Numbered from the stretch's first letter, positions 1-8,865 are shown. The stretch: DNA of 25,207 nt from Candidatus Latescibacterota bacterium (GCA_022826515.1 JAJDUT010000039.1:1-25207); one strand, 5' to 3'. Made by a program: numbers and translations. Notes: generated by a model from the sequence alone, not told the origin.

Positions 1-44
1 GAGCGAAGCGAAGCATCCCATACCACTCTATTGTCGTGTACAGG
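1..44. repeat. Truncated copy of the MITE-like palindromic element (window edge)
   Basis: The first 41 bases match the reverse complement of the left arm of the element at 20604-20760 at 36 of 41 positions by hand alignment, including the terminal TGTCGTGTAC and the GAGCGAAGCGAAG core. The rest of the element lies outside the window. The copy ends about 14 bases before the ATG of the sulfatase-like gene, so it may form that gene's leader. It also makes the in-frame TTG at 31 an unlikely start, because that TTG lies inside the repeat. Confidence 0.8.
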
Positions 45-57
45 TTTCGGCCAAACT

Positions 58-1992
58 ATGAGCAACCACTCAAAGGGTTTTTTCATCGCCTGCATTGGAC
101 TACTGGCAACCATCAGTATCCACACGGGATGCGGCGAATTCCGGCAAAAGCCCAATGTCGTGGTATTGCTGGTTGACACGTTGCGCGCCGACCACCTCAA
201 GTGCTACGGGTATCACCGGGACACAGCCCCGTTCCTCGAAGGACTGGCCCGCCGCGGCGCGGTCTTCACCCAGTGTTACGCTCCCTCGGACTATACCCCG
301 GCTTCCACGGCCTCCTTGTTCACAGGGCAGTACCCGCTAGCGCACGGGTATCTCAACTCACACTACGTCCTCGCCGAAAGCCACACCACCATGGCCGAGA
401 TCTTCCAGCGGCAAGGATATACCACCGCGGGATTTATCGCCAATGGCTTGGCCGGCGAGAAGTACCAGATGAACCAGGGGTTTGACCACTACTTTGAAAA
501 GAACAGGGCCTCGGCCGCGGAATTGGTCACCGCGGCATCCGCCTTCATTGAACAACAGGCCGACAAACCCTTTTTCGCGTACCTGCATTTCCTCGATGTC
601 CACGATCCCCACCGGATTCCCCAAGAATACCACGGCCGCTTCGCCGACCCGGCGAATTTTGCCTACGATATGCAAGACACCCTCCAGCTCGACAATTTCG
701 TCATGCAGGCTTGGTGGGAGGCGGCGCAGGGATGGCGAGATCAGACTGTAGGATCTGACCAAGTCGCAACATATTTTGCCGACTACGTCCAGCTCTACGA
801 CGCATCCATTTCCTACTGGGACGAGCAGTTGGGAGCCTTGCTCGACCTGCTCGCCGTCCAAGGGATCGATGAGCGGACGATCATCGTGGTAACCTCGGAT
901 CACGGAGAGCAGTTTCTCGAGCACGGCTATTTCGGACACGGCAACTCAGGCTATCAGGTCGGCCTACACGTCCCCTTTATTATCAGCGATCCGCTGCACC
1001 CCAACATCGCCGGTCTGCAAGTTGACAATCTGGTCAATGCCGTCGATATCCTGCCCACCCTGCTCGCCCGGCTCAATTGGCAAATTGCTCCAGCCGTACA
1101 GGGGCAGGAGCGCTGGTCTTTGCTCGCGTCCGACGCGCCGGACGAGACCTCCGAAAGCATTTATACAGAGGGGACCTTCATGGCCAACCGGCCTTTCAGC
1201 ACCTTGATCCAAACCTACCGGGAAGGGGAGTGGAAGCTGCTGCTCGATCGCCTGCGGGATACCAAGGAACTCTACCATCTAAAAGAAGATCCGGGCGAAC
1301 TTCGCGACCGCTTTGCCGAACGGCCGGAAATCGCCGCCCGACTCTACGGCAAAATACGCCAGTACTACAACGACAACTTGCAGGTCTTTGAGCAACACCA
1401 ACAGTCGCAAATGCAGTTGACAGAGCAAAAATTGCAGGAGTTGCGAGCCTTGGGTTACATTACAGGACGAGCCGGGTTGCAAAGGCCGGCGCAGGAGTTT
1501 TTCCCCATGAAGCCGGTCCGCCTCGAACAATTCGGCCCCTTTGGGGACGAAGAGGATCTGGGCAGGTTTTCCCATGCGATCGATTTCTTTCGCGGCCAAG
1601 TCACTTGGGGCCAAATCATTGGCGGGTACAGCGACAGGGTGGGCCAGCGGGATTCGGTCGGGGTCTGGTTTGATCGGCGGGCTACTTTTCTTCTGCCCAA
1701 CCAGCCCGTTGGGCAACGGGTGGTCGTCGAACTGACCATTGATCCTATGGGAGGGGCTGACAATCCGACCCAGATCGAAGTTAAATTCAATGAGCAACCC
1801 AGCGAAATCTGGGCGCTCAATGGGGTCGGGCCCTATCGGTTCGAAGCGGCGCTGCCCGCCTTTTTGCAGCAGAGTGCTTTCTTTTATCTAACCATTGAGG
1901 CCGACAGCCGCTTCGTCATCCGCAAAGCAACATCGGTGCGCAACGATCTATATGGAGCCATGCGAATTCGCAGATTGTATCTGGAGAGATAA
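58..1992 (+). CDS. Sulfatase/alkaline-phosphatase-superfamily lipoprotein (Thr at the nucleophile position)
   Basis: Protein of 644 aa. I chose ATG 58 over the in-frame TTG 31 because the upstream codons lie in a repeat; no strong Shine-Dalgarno is visible. A hydrophobic N-terminus leads to a possible, imperfect lipobox (HTGC, Cys25). The superfamily metal sites are present: D40 and D45 in VDTLRAD, and SDHGEQFLEHGYFGHG further on, with HFLDVHDPH between. The usual C/S-x-P-x-R formylglycine motif is replaced by T80-P-A-S-T ahead of ASLFTG. Thr therefore sits at the nucleophile position, as in phosphatase or phosphotransferase relatives, and the motif Arg is absent. Residues from about 480 onward look like an extra beta-rich domain. 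It heads an operon with ExbB/ExbD genes, 9 bases from the next start. The substrate is unknown; a phospho- or sulfo-ester in the envelope is an inference. Confidence 0.85.
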   Translation: MSNHSKGFFIACIGLLATISIHTGCGEFRQKPNVVVLLVDTLRADHLKCYGYHRDTAPFLEGLARRGAVFTQCYAPSDYTPASTASLFTGQYPLAHGYLNSHYVLAESHTTMAEIFQRQGYTTAGFIANGLAGEKYQMNQGFDHYFEKNRASAAELVTAASAFIEQQADKPFFAYLHFLDVHDPHRIPQEYHGRFADPANFAYDMQDTLQLDNFVMQAWWEAAQGWRDQTVGSDQVATYFADYVQLYDASISYWDEQLGALLDLLAVQGIDERTIIVVTSDHGEQFLEHGYFGHGNSGYQVGLHVPFIISDPLHPNIAGLQVDNLVNAVDILPTLLARLNWQIAPAVQGQERWSLLASDAPDETSESIYTEGTFMANRPFSTLIQTYREGEWKLLLDRLRDTKELYHLKEDPGELRDRFAERPEIAARLYGKIRQYYNDNLQVFEQHQQSQMQLTEQKLQELRALGYITGRAGLQRPAQEFFPMKPVRLEQFGPFGDEEDLGRFSHAIDFFRGQVTWGQIIGGYSDRVGQRDSVGVWFDRRATFLLPNQPVGQRVVVELTIDPMGGADNPTQIEVKFNEQPSEIWALNGVGPYRFEAALPAFLQQSAFFYLTIEADSRFVIRKATSVRNDLYGAMRIRRLYLER

Positions 1993-2001
1993 TTTAAATT
2001 C

Positions 2002-2694
2002 GTGGATCTCGTGAGCGAACTCTGGTACTCCATGGCCTTCACTGGCAAGGCCGTGGTGGTGATTCTGGCCGGTCTGTCCATTTATTCCTATGCGGTCATG
2101 GTGGACCGCGGCCTGACTTTGCGCTGGACCCGGCAGCGTTCGGCCGCTTTTGCCCGTGAAATTGAGGAGGGCGGCCTGATGCTGGGGGAAGTCAAAGCTG
2201 TGCAGGAATGCGCCCATCGCGCCGAGCAAGACGGACATTGCTCCCTCGCTGTGGTGATCTCAGCCGCTCTGGCGGAATACGAGCTATTGGCGGAGGAAGG
2301 ACAGACCGATACCGTGGTGCTGGAAGCCGTGGACGATGCGCTCGGCCGCTCGCTGGACAGCGTGGTCGCCAATCTGCGGGTTCGGCTCTCCGGCATGGGC
2401 ACCATTGTCGGGGTCGCACCCTTCTTGGGGCTTTTTGGCACCGTGACTGGGTTGATTGCCGCTTTTCGCGGCATTGCCACTACAGGCGGCGGGGGCCTAG
2501 CCGAGGTATCGGGCGGGATCTCCGAAGCCCTAGTCACCACGGTCATCGGCCTGTTTGTCGCCATGCCCGCCCTGTGGGCGTACAATTTTTTTACCAACCG
2601 CATTGAGGCCATGTCCCTCGGGCTGGAAAACAACGCAGCCCGCATCGTCGGCCACGTGGTGCGCCGCGCGCTCAAGGCCAATCGCACGCCCTAG
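2002..2694 (+). CDS. exbB: MotA/TolQ/ExbB proton channel family protein
   Basis: Protein of 230 aa starting at GTG 2002; GTG 2011 is an in-frame alternative. A GGAGAG at 1983-1988 is rather far upstream. Three membrane segments are visible, at about 13-33, 133-153 and 175-197. The second and third carry the family hallmarks FLGLFGTVTGLIAAF and SEALVTTVIGLFVAMPA, with a GGGG-containing linker. The family forms the five-subunit inner-membrane stator that couples proton flow to TonB, TolA or other periplasmic partners. Genes for two ExbD-like partners follow directly (6-base gap), so this is a stator operon. No TonB or TolA lies in this operon, but a protein with a TonB-like N-terminus is encoded at 23795-25099. 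ExbB versus TolQ cannot be decided from sequence alone. Confidence 0.9.
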   Translation: MDLVSELWYSMAFTGKAVVVILAGLSIYSYAVMVDRGLTLRWTRQRSAAFAREIEEGGLMLGEVKAVQECAHRAEQDGHCSLAVVISAALAEYELLAEEGQTDTVVLEAVDDALGRSLDSVVANLRVRLSGMGTIVGVAPFLGLFGTVTGLIAAFRGIATTGGGGLAEVSGGISEALVTTVIGLFVAMPALWAYNFFTNRIEAMSLGLENNAARIVGHVVRRALKANRTP

Positions 2695-2700
2695 CCAATC

Positions 2701-3129
2701 ATGGCCAGACGCAGCAAGCGCCGAACTCGCCACGCCGACGTGCGGCGCAGCCCCATGCCCGACATCACGCCCATCGTCAATGTGGCGCTGGTGCTGTTGA
2801 TCGTATTCATGGTGGTCATGCCGCTCATTCAAGAGGGCATCTTGGTAGAGACGCCCGAAGCCCGCAATGCCCAAGAGATCGTCGAGCAACTCGGCGCAGA
2901 GAGTTTGATTCTTTCCATTCAGGAAGACGGTTCCCTGTACATCAATTTGCACCAAGTGACGCGGGCCGACCTCAAACGCGAACTGGCCAGAGCCTATCAC
3001 GGCAAAGAGGGCGAGCCCATCATCGTCAAAGGCTCCAAGAATCTACCCTATCGCGAAATACTCGACTTGATGGAAATCTGTCAGGAGATTGGGGCACCGG
3101 GGGTAGATTTAATGGTCAAGAAACCGTAA
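2701..3129 (+). CDS. exbD: ExbD/TolR family protein, essential Asp replaced by Asn
   Basis: Protein of 142 aa with a short Arg/Lys-rich cytoplasmic N-terminus, one membrane helix (about 24-44) and a periplasmic domain ending in the typical LPYREILDLMEICQEIGAPGVDLMV pattern (split here as LPYREILDLM and EICQEIG). In ExbD and TolR the helix begins with PLVDV, whose Asp is needed for proton-driven function. Here the motif reads TPIVNV and the Asp is Asn27 (codon AAT at 2779-2781). The next gene, a second ExbD-like protein, keeps the Asp. The two may work as a mixed dimer inside the ExbB ring; that is an inference. It starts 6 bases after exbB and ends one base before the next ATG. Confidence 0.9.
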   Translation: MARRSKRRTRHADVRRSPMPDITPIVNVALVLLIVFMVVMPLIQEGILVETPEARNAQEIVEQLGAESLILSIQEDGSLYINLHQVTRADLKRELARAYHGKEGEPIIVKGSKNLPYREILDLMEICQEIGAPGVDLMVKKP

Positions 3130-3130
3130 C

Positions 3131-3532
3131 ATGGCGCGACGTCACAGAAGGAAATTCGCCCGGGTAGAATCGTCCATGAACGCGACCCCACTGGCGGACG
3201 TATCCCTTTCCCTGCTGCTGGGCTTCTTGGTGATCACCCCGATTATTCTGCAAACCTTGGCGACCCAATTGCCCCAAGCAGGCGGAGTCGCTTCGGGGCA
3301 AGTTCGCCAAGACCCGAGGGTCGTTCTCACGGCCGAGAGCGAAATCCTGATCAACGACAAAAAGGTGAGCGAGGAAGAATTGCCGACTAGGCTAAAGGAA
3401 CTCTTTCCGCCTGAAGCCGATGTGGAGCGTCGGGTCGTGTTTACGGGATCGGGGGAAGTCCCATATCGAGATGTGATCGACGTACTCGATCTGCTCAAGG
3501 AAAACGGCGTCGAAACCATCGGCATCCGTTGA
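3131..3532 (+). CDS. exbD: ExbD/TolR family protein, Asp retained
   Basis: Protein of 133 aa, the second ExbD-like subunit of the operon. It has a basic N-terminus (MARRHRRKFAR), the motif TPLADVSLSLLLGFLV with the conserved Asp at position 23, one membrane helix and a periplasmic domain ending VPYRDVIDVLDLLKENGVETIGI, written here across its two parts VPYRDVIDVLDLL and ENGVETIGI. The ATG is one base past the stop of the first exbD, so translation is likely coupled. The gene ends 12 bases from the convergent ThuA-fusion gene and no terminator hairpin fits between them. Confidence 0.9.
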   Translation: MARRHRRKFARVESSMNATPLADVSLSLLLGFLVITPIILQTLATQLPQAGGVASGQVRQDPRVVLTAESEILINDKKVSEEELPTRLKELFPPEADVERRVVFTGSGEVPYRDVIDVLDLLKENGVETIGIR

Positions 3533-3544
3533 GCCTAACCCGCA

Positions 3545-6500
3545 CTAGCGCACCAACACCATCCGCCGCACCAAGTCCCCACCCGGCGTCGCCAAACGCG
3601 CGATATAGACTCCACTCGCCAAATCGGCTCTGTCAAACCGCACCACGTGGCTTCCACTGTCCAGCACTTCGTTGACCACGACGTCCACCCGCTGCCCTAA
3701 GATATCAAAAACCTCCAACCGCACGGCCATGCGCCCGGGAAGCACAAAGCGGAGCTGGGTCGTCGGGTTAAAGGGATTGGGATAGGGCGGGTACAGGACG
3801 GCCTGACTAGGCAGTGCCCTTTCTTGACGCGACTCGGCACCCACTGCGGTGGCCGGGGGACGGGACACCCCCGGGCCTTGGAAATCAATCCAATTGATAT
3901 TGAACAGGCCGTCGTCACCCGGATTGCGTATAAAGACGAAAAACAACTCGTGGGTGCCGCCCGGGTCTGCAATAGGTGCCGCCAAGTCGGTATAGACCTG
4001 CCAATCGCCCGTACTCCCCACGCGCACCGCGCTAATCGGCGGCCCCTTCAGCGAATCAACGCGTACTTCAATGAGTCCTCCTAGCCCAGCCGAAGCCACC
4101 CGATAGTTGAGCGACTCAATGCCCTCCAGATTCATGGGCGCAAAGGAAATCCAGTCGCCGTGGGCGATAAAGCCGATATTCTGCCCGCCGCCGGCCTCGT
4201 CTCCAGTCGTCTCTAATAGCACTCCACTCTGGCGCGTATAGTGCTCGGCTTGCTTGCGCTTGGGTTGCAGAATGTGGCCCGCTCTACCGGTCAAAGGAGC
4301 CACCGACTCCGTACCTAGGTCTGTATAGCGCGCCTCGATCGTATAAAACAAATCGTCGCCATCGCCGCCGTGCCCTGACTCGGTCTGGAAGCTACCGCTG
4401 CAATCGCCGTATTCCTCAAGGGGATGGCTGTGCTCGTCGTGGCCGATAAAAGCCTGCAATACCACCCGAGCGCAGTCGGCGGTCCCGTCCTCCTCGTCAA
4501 AGACTCTGACTTCAAAATCGACGACTTCTCCCCAGCTAAAAAACCCGCCGTCCGGGGGCCGCACGATCTCCACTTGGGGGACGGTATTGCCCACCGATAT
4601 AGGCACTTGCGCCACGCCTTGGTTGCCCTCGGCGTCGGAGACTATTAGCTGGGCAATGTAGTCGCCGCTTGCCTCGTAGGTGAAGACAACCTCTAACCCC
4701 GTCGCGTCAATTTCGCCATCGCCGGTAAAATCCCAAGCGTAGTCTAGCACCGACCCCGGATCGGGATCAAAGGAATCGCGTCCCGAGAAATGCACTTCCA
4801 ACGGCGCAGCACCGTTGGTGGGCGCGGCTTCAATGCGGGGCACCGGTGCCCGCGTACCCAGCACGTAGTCAATCCGCACCACGCGGGCATCGTCGTTGTC
4901 GCCCCAAAAGCCGCTGCCCCACTCCAACACGTACAGCGAGCCGTCGGGGCCAAACTCCATGGAGATGGGCCGGATGAATTCCATGCTGTCCAAAAAGGGA
5001 TTGATCTTGAGGATGTTCCCGTCCTCGTCCAACTTGACCTCTTTAATCCAATTGCTCGCCCACTCGTACATAAAGAGCGTGCCGTCGTAGTACGCCGGCA
5101 GCTTCTTGTCGCCTGCTGCTGCATCGTAGTAATACACCGGACCAGCCAGCGCCGTGCGACCGCTGTCGGCAATGATTTCGGGAAACTCGGACGAAGTGCC
5201 GTACGGATACCAAACCCACGCCGCCTGCGCCGGGGGCAGCGATTGCAATCCCGTGTTGTTGGGCGACAGGTTCCTCAGCGCCCCGCAATCGAAGGGCGTA
5301 CCGGAACTTTCGGTGGCAAAATCGTAGGCCACGTAGGGCTGGTTGTCGCCAATGCAGTAAGGCCAGCCAAAATTGCCCGCCGCTCGTGCCTGATTCCACT
5401 CGTCTAGGCCGATCGGCCCCCGCTGGGGGTCGGCTTGGCGGGCGTCGGGCCCCACATCGCCCCAATAGAGCCAGCCGCTCTTGCGGTCGATCGACAACCG
5501 GAAAGGATTGCGCACGCCCATGATGTAAATCTCGGGCCGACCTTCTTCCACCTCGGCGAACAAATTCCCCGGAGGAATACTGTAGCTACCATCGTCTTGG
5601 GGTTTGATGCGCAGAATCTTGCCGCGCAGCTCCGCACTATTAGCTGACGTGCGCTGTGCATCCCAATCGCTCCGACCCGGACGCTCGTCCAACGGACTGA
5701 ACCCATCCGAATCAAAGGGATTGGTATTATCGCCGACGCCGATATACAGATTCCCGTCCGGGCCAAACGCCAGCGCCCCGCCCGAGTGGCAGCACGCGCG
5801 CCGCTGGGTGGGAATTTCCAGCAATACGACTTCGGAATCCAAGACCAGTTCGTCGCCATCTAACTCAAAGCGAGATACATGCTGCTTGGCTTCTTCGCCG
5901 TGTGGCGAGTAAAACAAGTAGAGCCAATTATTGCGGACAAAATCTGGATCTAGGGCGATGCCCAACAGGCCGTCCTCAAAGTCGGTCGAAACCGCTAACT
6001 GTCCGGCCAAGCGGGTCAATCCTAGATCGGGCCGATATACGTTCAACTCGCCCTTGCGTTCGATGAAGAACACGCGCCCGTCGGGAGCCACGGCCAAGTC
6101 AATGGGATTTTCAGCCTCGCTGTCGAGGACGACCTTTGCAAAACTGGTATCCAACGTAGCCCCGCAATCGGCCGCAGTCACTCCAGTGGCGTACTCAATC
6201 CCGCCAAGGATATGCTGCATAAACAAGGGCTCGCCGTAGCTTTCGCGGGTGTGGCCGCCGCCGGTGTACCAAGAGCGGCCGCCGTCGTAGTCGTGGCACC
6301 AAGCAATGGGGTGGTCAAAACCGTGATTGCCGCCGTTGTAGCTGCCCTCGTCCAAGGTGGCCAAGACGTGGACTCGCCCACGGGGATTGCGGCGATAATT
6401 GTACCACTCATCGCGCCGCTGCCAGCGCGCGGACAAATGGCTGGTGGCCGGATGAACTCGGTCGGCCACGTGGATCTGGCCCTGCTGGATGGCCGGATGG

Positions 6501-6910
6501 CTGTCGAAATAAGCCCCCACCAAGTCGCCGTACCAAGCCCAGTCGTACTCGGTATCGGCCGCAGAGTGGATGCCCACAAAACCACCGCCGCCGCGAATGT
6601 AGCGCTCGAAAGCTCGCTCTTGCTCAGTGGCCAGTACATCACCAGTCGTATTGAGGAAAATCACCGCCCGATACGGTGCCAAGCCCTCGTCGGTAAAACG
6701 CCCCGCGTCCTCAGTGGCTTCGACGGCAAAACCATTTTCCCGCCCCAAGGCCTGGATAGCGGCAATGCCGTCGGGAATGGAATCGTGGCGGAAACCAGCG
6801 CTTTTGGTAAAGACCAAAACGGTTACATGCTGGTCGTCAAAGGGTTCCGCGAGAACCTGCCCACTAAGAGCGACGATCAACAGCGCAAAAAGCCAACGTG
6901 TAGTTTTCAA
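3545..6910 (-). CDS. Secreted ThuA + PQQ-type sugar dehydrogenase + PKD + CBM6 protein with C-terminal sorting domain
   Basis: Protein of 1121 aa, started at a TTG (6908-6910) that overlaps the upstream TGA as TTGA. An AGGA lies about 10 bases upstream, and the start gives a clean signal peptide (1-21, cleavage after VLA). Domains in order: ThuA-like (about 28-242, with GGGGFVGIHSA); a glucose/sorbosone dehydrogenase-type six-bladed propeller (about 258-685), with CCHSGG, FGPDGNLYIGVGDN and VRNPFRLSID; a PKD repeat (about 690-774, WDFTGDGEID); CBM6 (about 886-1012, QAEHY to NINWIDF); and a type-A-like sorting/FlgD-Ig domain (about 1041-1121, YPNPFNPTT to GVYIARL). ThuA is linked to sugar utilisation, GSDH domains oxidise aldoses with PQQ, and CBM6 binds glycans. 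Together they suggest a surface carbohydrate-oxidising enzyme; the substrate is unknown. It is last in the minus-strand operon. Confidence 0.92.
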   Translation of the reverse strand: MKTTRWLFALLIVALSGQVLAEPFDDQHVTVLVFTKSAGFRHDSIPDGIAAIQALGRENGFAVEATEDAGRFTDEGLAPYRAVIFLNTTGDVLATEQERAFERYIRGGGGFVGIHSAADTEYDWAWYGDLVGAYFDSHPAIQQGQIHVADRVHPATSHLSARWQRRDEWYNYRRNPRGRVHVLATLDEGSYNGGNHGFDHPIAWCHDYDGGRSWYTGGGHTRESYGEPLFMQHILGGIEYATGVTAADCGATLDTSFAKVVLDSEAENPIDLAVAPDGRVFFIERKGELNVYRPDLGLTRLAGQLAVSTDFEDGLLGIALDPDFVRNNWLYLFYSPHGEEAKQHVSRFELDGDELVLDSEVVLLEIPTQRRACCHSGGALAFGPDGNLYIGVGDNTNPFDSDGFSPLDERPGRSDWDAQRTSANSAELRGKILRIKPQDDGSYSIPPGNLFAEVEEGRPEIYIMGVRNPFRLSIDRKSGWLYWGDVGPDARQADPQRGPIGLDEWNQARAAGNFGWPYCIGDNQPYVAYDFATESSGTPFDCGALRNLSPNNTGLQSLPPAQAAWVWYPYGTSSEFPEIIADSGRTALAGPVYYYDAAAGDKKLPAYYDGTLFMYEWASNWIKEVKLDEDGNILKINPFLDSMEFIRPISMEFGPDGSLYVLEWGSGFWGDNDDARVVRIDYVLGTRAPVPRIEAAPTNGAAPLEVHFSGRDSFDPDPGSVLDYAWDFTGDGEIDATGLEVVFTYEASGDYIAQLIVSDAEGNQGVAQVPISVGNTVPQVEIVRPPDGGFFSWGEVVDFEVRVFDEEDGTADCARVVLQAFIGHDEHSHPLEEYGDCSGSFQTESGHGGDGDDLFYTIEARYTDLGTESVAPLTGRAGHILQPKRKQAEHYTRQSGVLLETTGDEAGGGQNIGFIAHGDWISFAPMNLEGIESLNYRVASAGLGGLIEVRVDSLKGPPISAVRVGSTGDWQVYTDLAAPIADPGGTHELFFVFIRNPGDDGLFNINWIDFQGPGVSRPPATAVGAESRQERALPSQAVLYPPYPNPFNPTTQLRFVLPGRMAVRLEVFDILGQRVDVVVNEVLDSGSHVVRFDRADLASGVYIARLATPGGDLVRRMVLVR

Positions 6911-8865
6911 AACATCCGAATCCTATTCCCGGTCATACCCGTAAACCCATCTACTACCATCCAGAACCCCCCGGCGACGAACTGCCCCAACACCATGCCG
7001 AGAAAAAACCACCGCGTCGCCTTGTACCCATTCGGCCCAGTGTACTTCAGCACGAGTGCCTTGACCAGCCACGCGAGGAAGATACTGAACCAGACGCTGT
7101 TGAGAATCCAAGTGCCGCTAGCCAAATAACCCAACGGATGGAAGGGCCACCACAAAAGGTGGTGCCGCGCCCAGATCAACAGCGCCATAATCGCCGCGCC
7201 AACGCCGTTCCACAGCCAGCCATCCCAATTGGGGCCAGTCGGATTGAGCGCAAAGTTTTGCGCCACGCGAAACGGCTCCTTGGCAAACCACGCCCACGAG
7301 CCGTGGTAGTTGTTCGCGCCGTAGTGGTAGCTCAACGCGAGAATCGTACAAACCCCGCCCACAAGACCAATGGCCATAGCCAGTCCAATCATCGCGAGGA
7401 TGCGGCGCTTGTAGCGGCTCAAGCCGTGCAACATGCGAATGCCGTTGGCGCAGGGAGCCATCATAAACACCAGCAGATCGCCGGCCCAAGCGAGCGTCAT
7501 GCCCGTAGCTAGCACCCCGGCCACCCCAAGGGACGAGGAGCCGACGCTGGAGATGAGAAAGCCACAGCCCGACATGCCCTGGACGGCCGCGGCCAAACCG
7601 GCTTCGACGATCATCCGCGTCAGGGCCAAAAAGATGACAAACGCCCCGAACAAATAAACAAAGACCGCCCACAGCGGCAGGCCGGAACGCCACAGCCACA
7701 GCGACATAACCACAAGGCCCAGCACAACGCCGAGGATCGCCGTGCGGTACGACATCAGTTCCTCGCCATCGGACCGCCCCTCCCGTCGCCAGAGGTGCTG
7801 CACAACGCGCCATATATGGACGCGCGCCGTCCACAGTCCCAAAATCACCATGACGATCATCGCGCCCATGGTCTGATGGCTCAGCAGGCCCATGGTCGGC
7901 CCCTCAAAGGTGTGGCTGAAAATGTCTAGATTCTCGGTGCTCAAGATGCCGATGCGGGTGAAGAGCACCTCCTCGGCTTTGACCAACAAGTAGAAGAACC
8001 ACAGGCTGAAGGTGATGTTGGCGTTGACCAGATAGGCTAGTCCCATCCACATGCAGTCGAAGCGCAAGTAAAACCGCACTGCGTCATGGGCCAGCGGTAT
8101 CGAATAAGCAAAGTTGATGCGACCGATGAACTCGTAGTAGTGGCTCAAGGCATTGACCCCGTGCAGCACAAACGGCACGGCCAGCCCCAGCCACATCGCG
8201 GGATTCTTCAGAAAGGGTTTGACTCGCGAGGGCGTCGCCGCGTCTTCGACCATGCCCAGCGGCACCTGCGTCAGCGGGTAGAGCAGCCGCTCGTGGTCCA
8301 TCCACTGCCGCCGCAAGATGACCATCGAACACACGACGACCACGTAGAACGCAGCCATAAACAAAAGCCACCACAAAAGCGGCTCCAGCCAAACGCCCCA
8401 CGGGATCGCCGCACCTTCCGGCAGGCCCTCGTAAAAACCTTGAATGGCTTGGGCATCGTAGGGAATGAGCCAAGTGGGGACGTGCGGGAGGAGCAGTTCC
8501 TCCCAGTTGTTTTCCGGGGTGGCAAAGTAGAAGATGCCGGTCAGAATCGGCACCGCAATGCTGATAAAACCCCGCGCGGCAATGGCGGTGGTAATCATCA
8601 TCATCACCGCAATGCTCAACAGTTCGGCGCGGCTAAAAAGCCAGTCCCGCCGCACAAGGCCGAGCAGCGGCTGCACGAGAGCTACGAGCAAAAAGAGCAA
8701 GAAAAAGGCGGCCGGCGTCGAGGAATTCAGCCCAAGCTGCGTGCCGTTGAGAACGAACTCCCCGTACGGCAGGCCCACGGCAATCGCGCCGCACAGCACG
8801 GCCCCCACGAGTATGGCGCGCACGCTGATTCCGGCGCGGTGCGCGGATTTTCTCGAAGCGTCCAT
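6907..8865 (-). CDS. Polytopic membrane protein, DUF6785/DUF6784-like
   Basis: Protein of 652 aa beginning at ATG 8865. About 14 hydrophobic helices run through its length, starting after a short basic N-terminus (MDASRKSAHR). The order and content of segments (LPYGEFVLNGTQLGL, an early LLSIAVMMM helix, the WMDHERLLYPLTQVPL loop, and a Trp-rich C-terminal half containing HPLGYLA) recall the large uncharacterised DUF6785/DUF6784 proteins common in Planctomycetes-like and FCB metagenomes. That assignment is from memory and not certain. It lies 14 bases after the oxidoreductase stop and overlaps the ThuA-fusion start by 4 bases, so all three are probably co-transcribed. A transport role in uptake of a sugar or derivative is an inference from position. 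The ribosome binding site is weak. Confidence 0.8.
   Translation of the reverse strand: MDASRKSAHRAGISVRAILVGAVLCGAIAVGLPYGEFVLNGTQLGLNSSTPAAFFLLFLLVALVQPLLGLVRRDWLFSRAELLSIAVMMMITTAIAARGFISIAVPILTGIFYFATPENNWEELLLPHVPTWLIPYDAQAIQGFYEGLPEGAAIPWGVWLEPLLWWLLFMAAFYVVVVCSMVILRRQWMDHERLLYPLTQVPLGMVEDAATPSRVKPFLKNPAMWLGLAVPFVLHGVNALSHYYEFIGRINFAYSIPLAHDAVRFYLRFDCMWMGLAYLVNANITFSLWFFYLLVKAEEVLFTRIGILSTENLDIFSHTFEGPTMGLLSHQTMGAMIVMVILGLWTARVHIWRVVQHLWRREGRSDGEELMSYRTAILGVVLGLVVMSLWLWRSGLPLWAVFVYLFGAFVIFLALTRMIVEAGLAAAVQGMSGCGFLISSVGSSSLGVAGVLATGMTLAWAGDLLVFMMAPCANGIRMLHGLSRYKRRILAMIGLAMAIGLVGGVCTILALSYHYGANNYHGSWAWFAKEPFRVAQNFALNPTGPNWDGWLWNGVGAAIMALLIWARHHLLWWPFHPLGYLASGTWILNSVWFSIFLAWLVKALVLKYTGPNGYKATRWFFLGMVLGQFVAGGFWMVVDGFTGMTGNRIRMF

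Noticed and set aside
31..57. Upstream TTG start for the sulfatase-like gene
   Set aside because: It lies in the repeat fragment, would place extra polar residues before the signal sequence and has no ribosome binding site.
6212..7129. 305-codon open frame on the plus strand
   Set aside because: It is antisense to the well-supported ThuA fusion and membrane protein genes and shows no domain; GC-rich codon use opens such frames.
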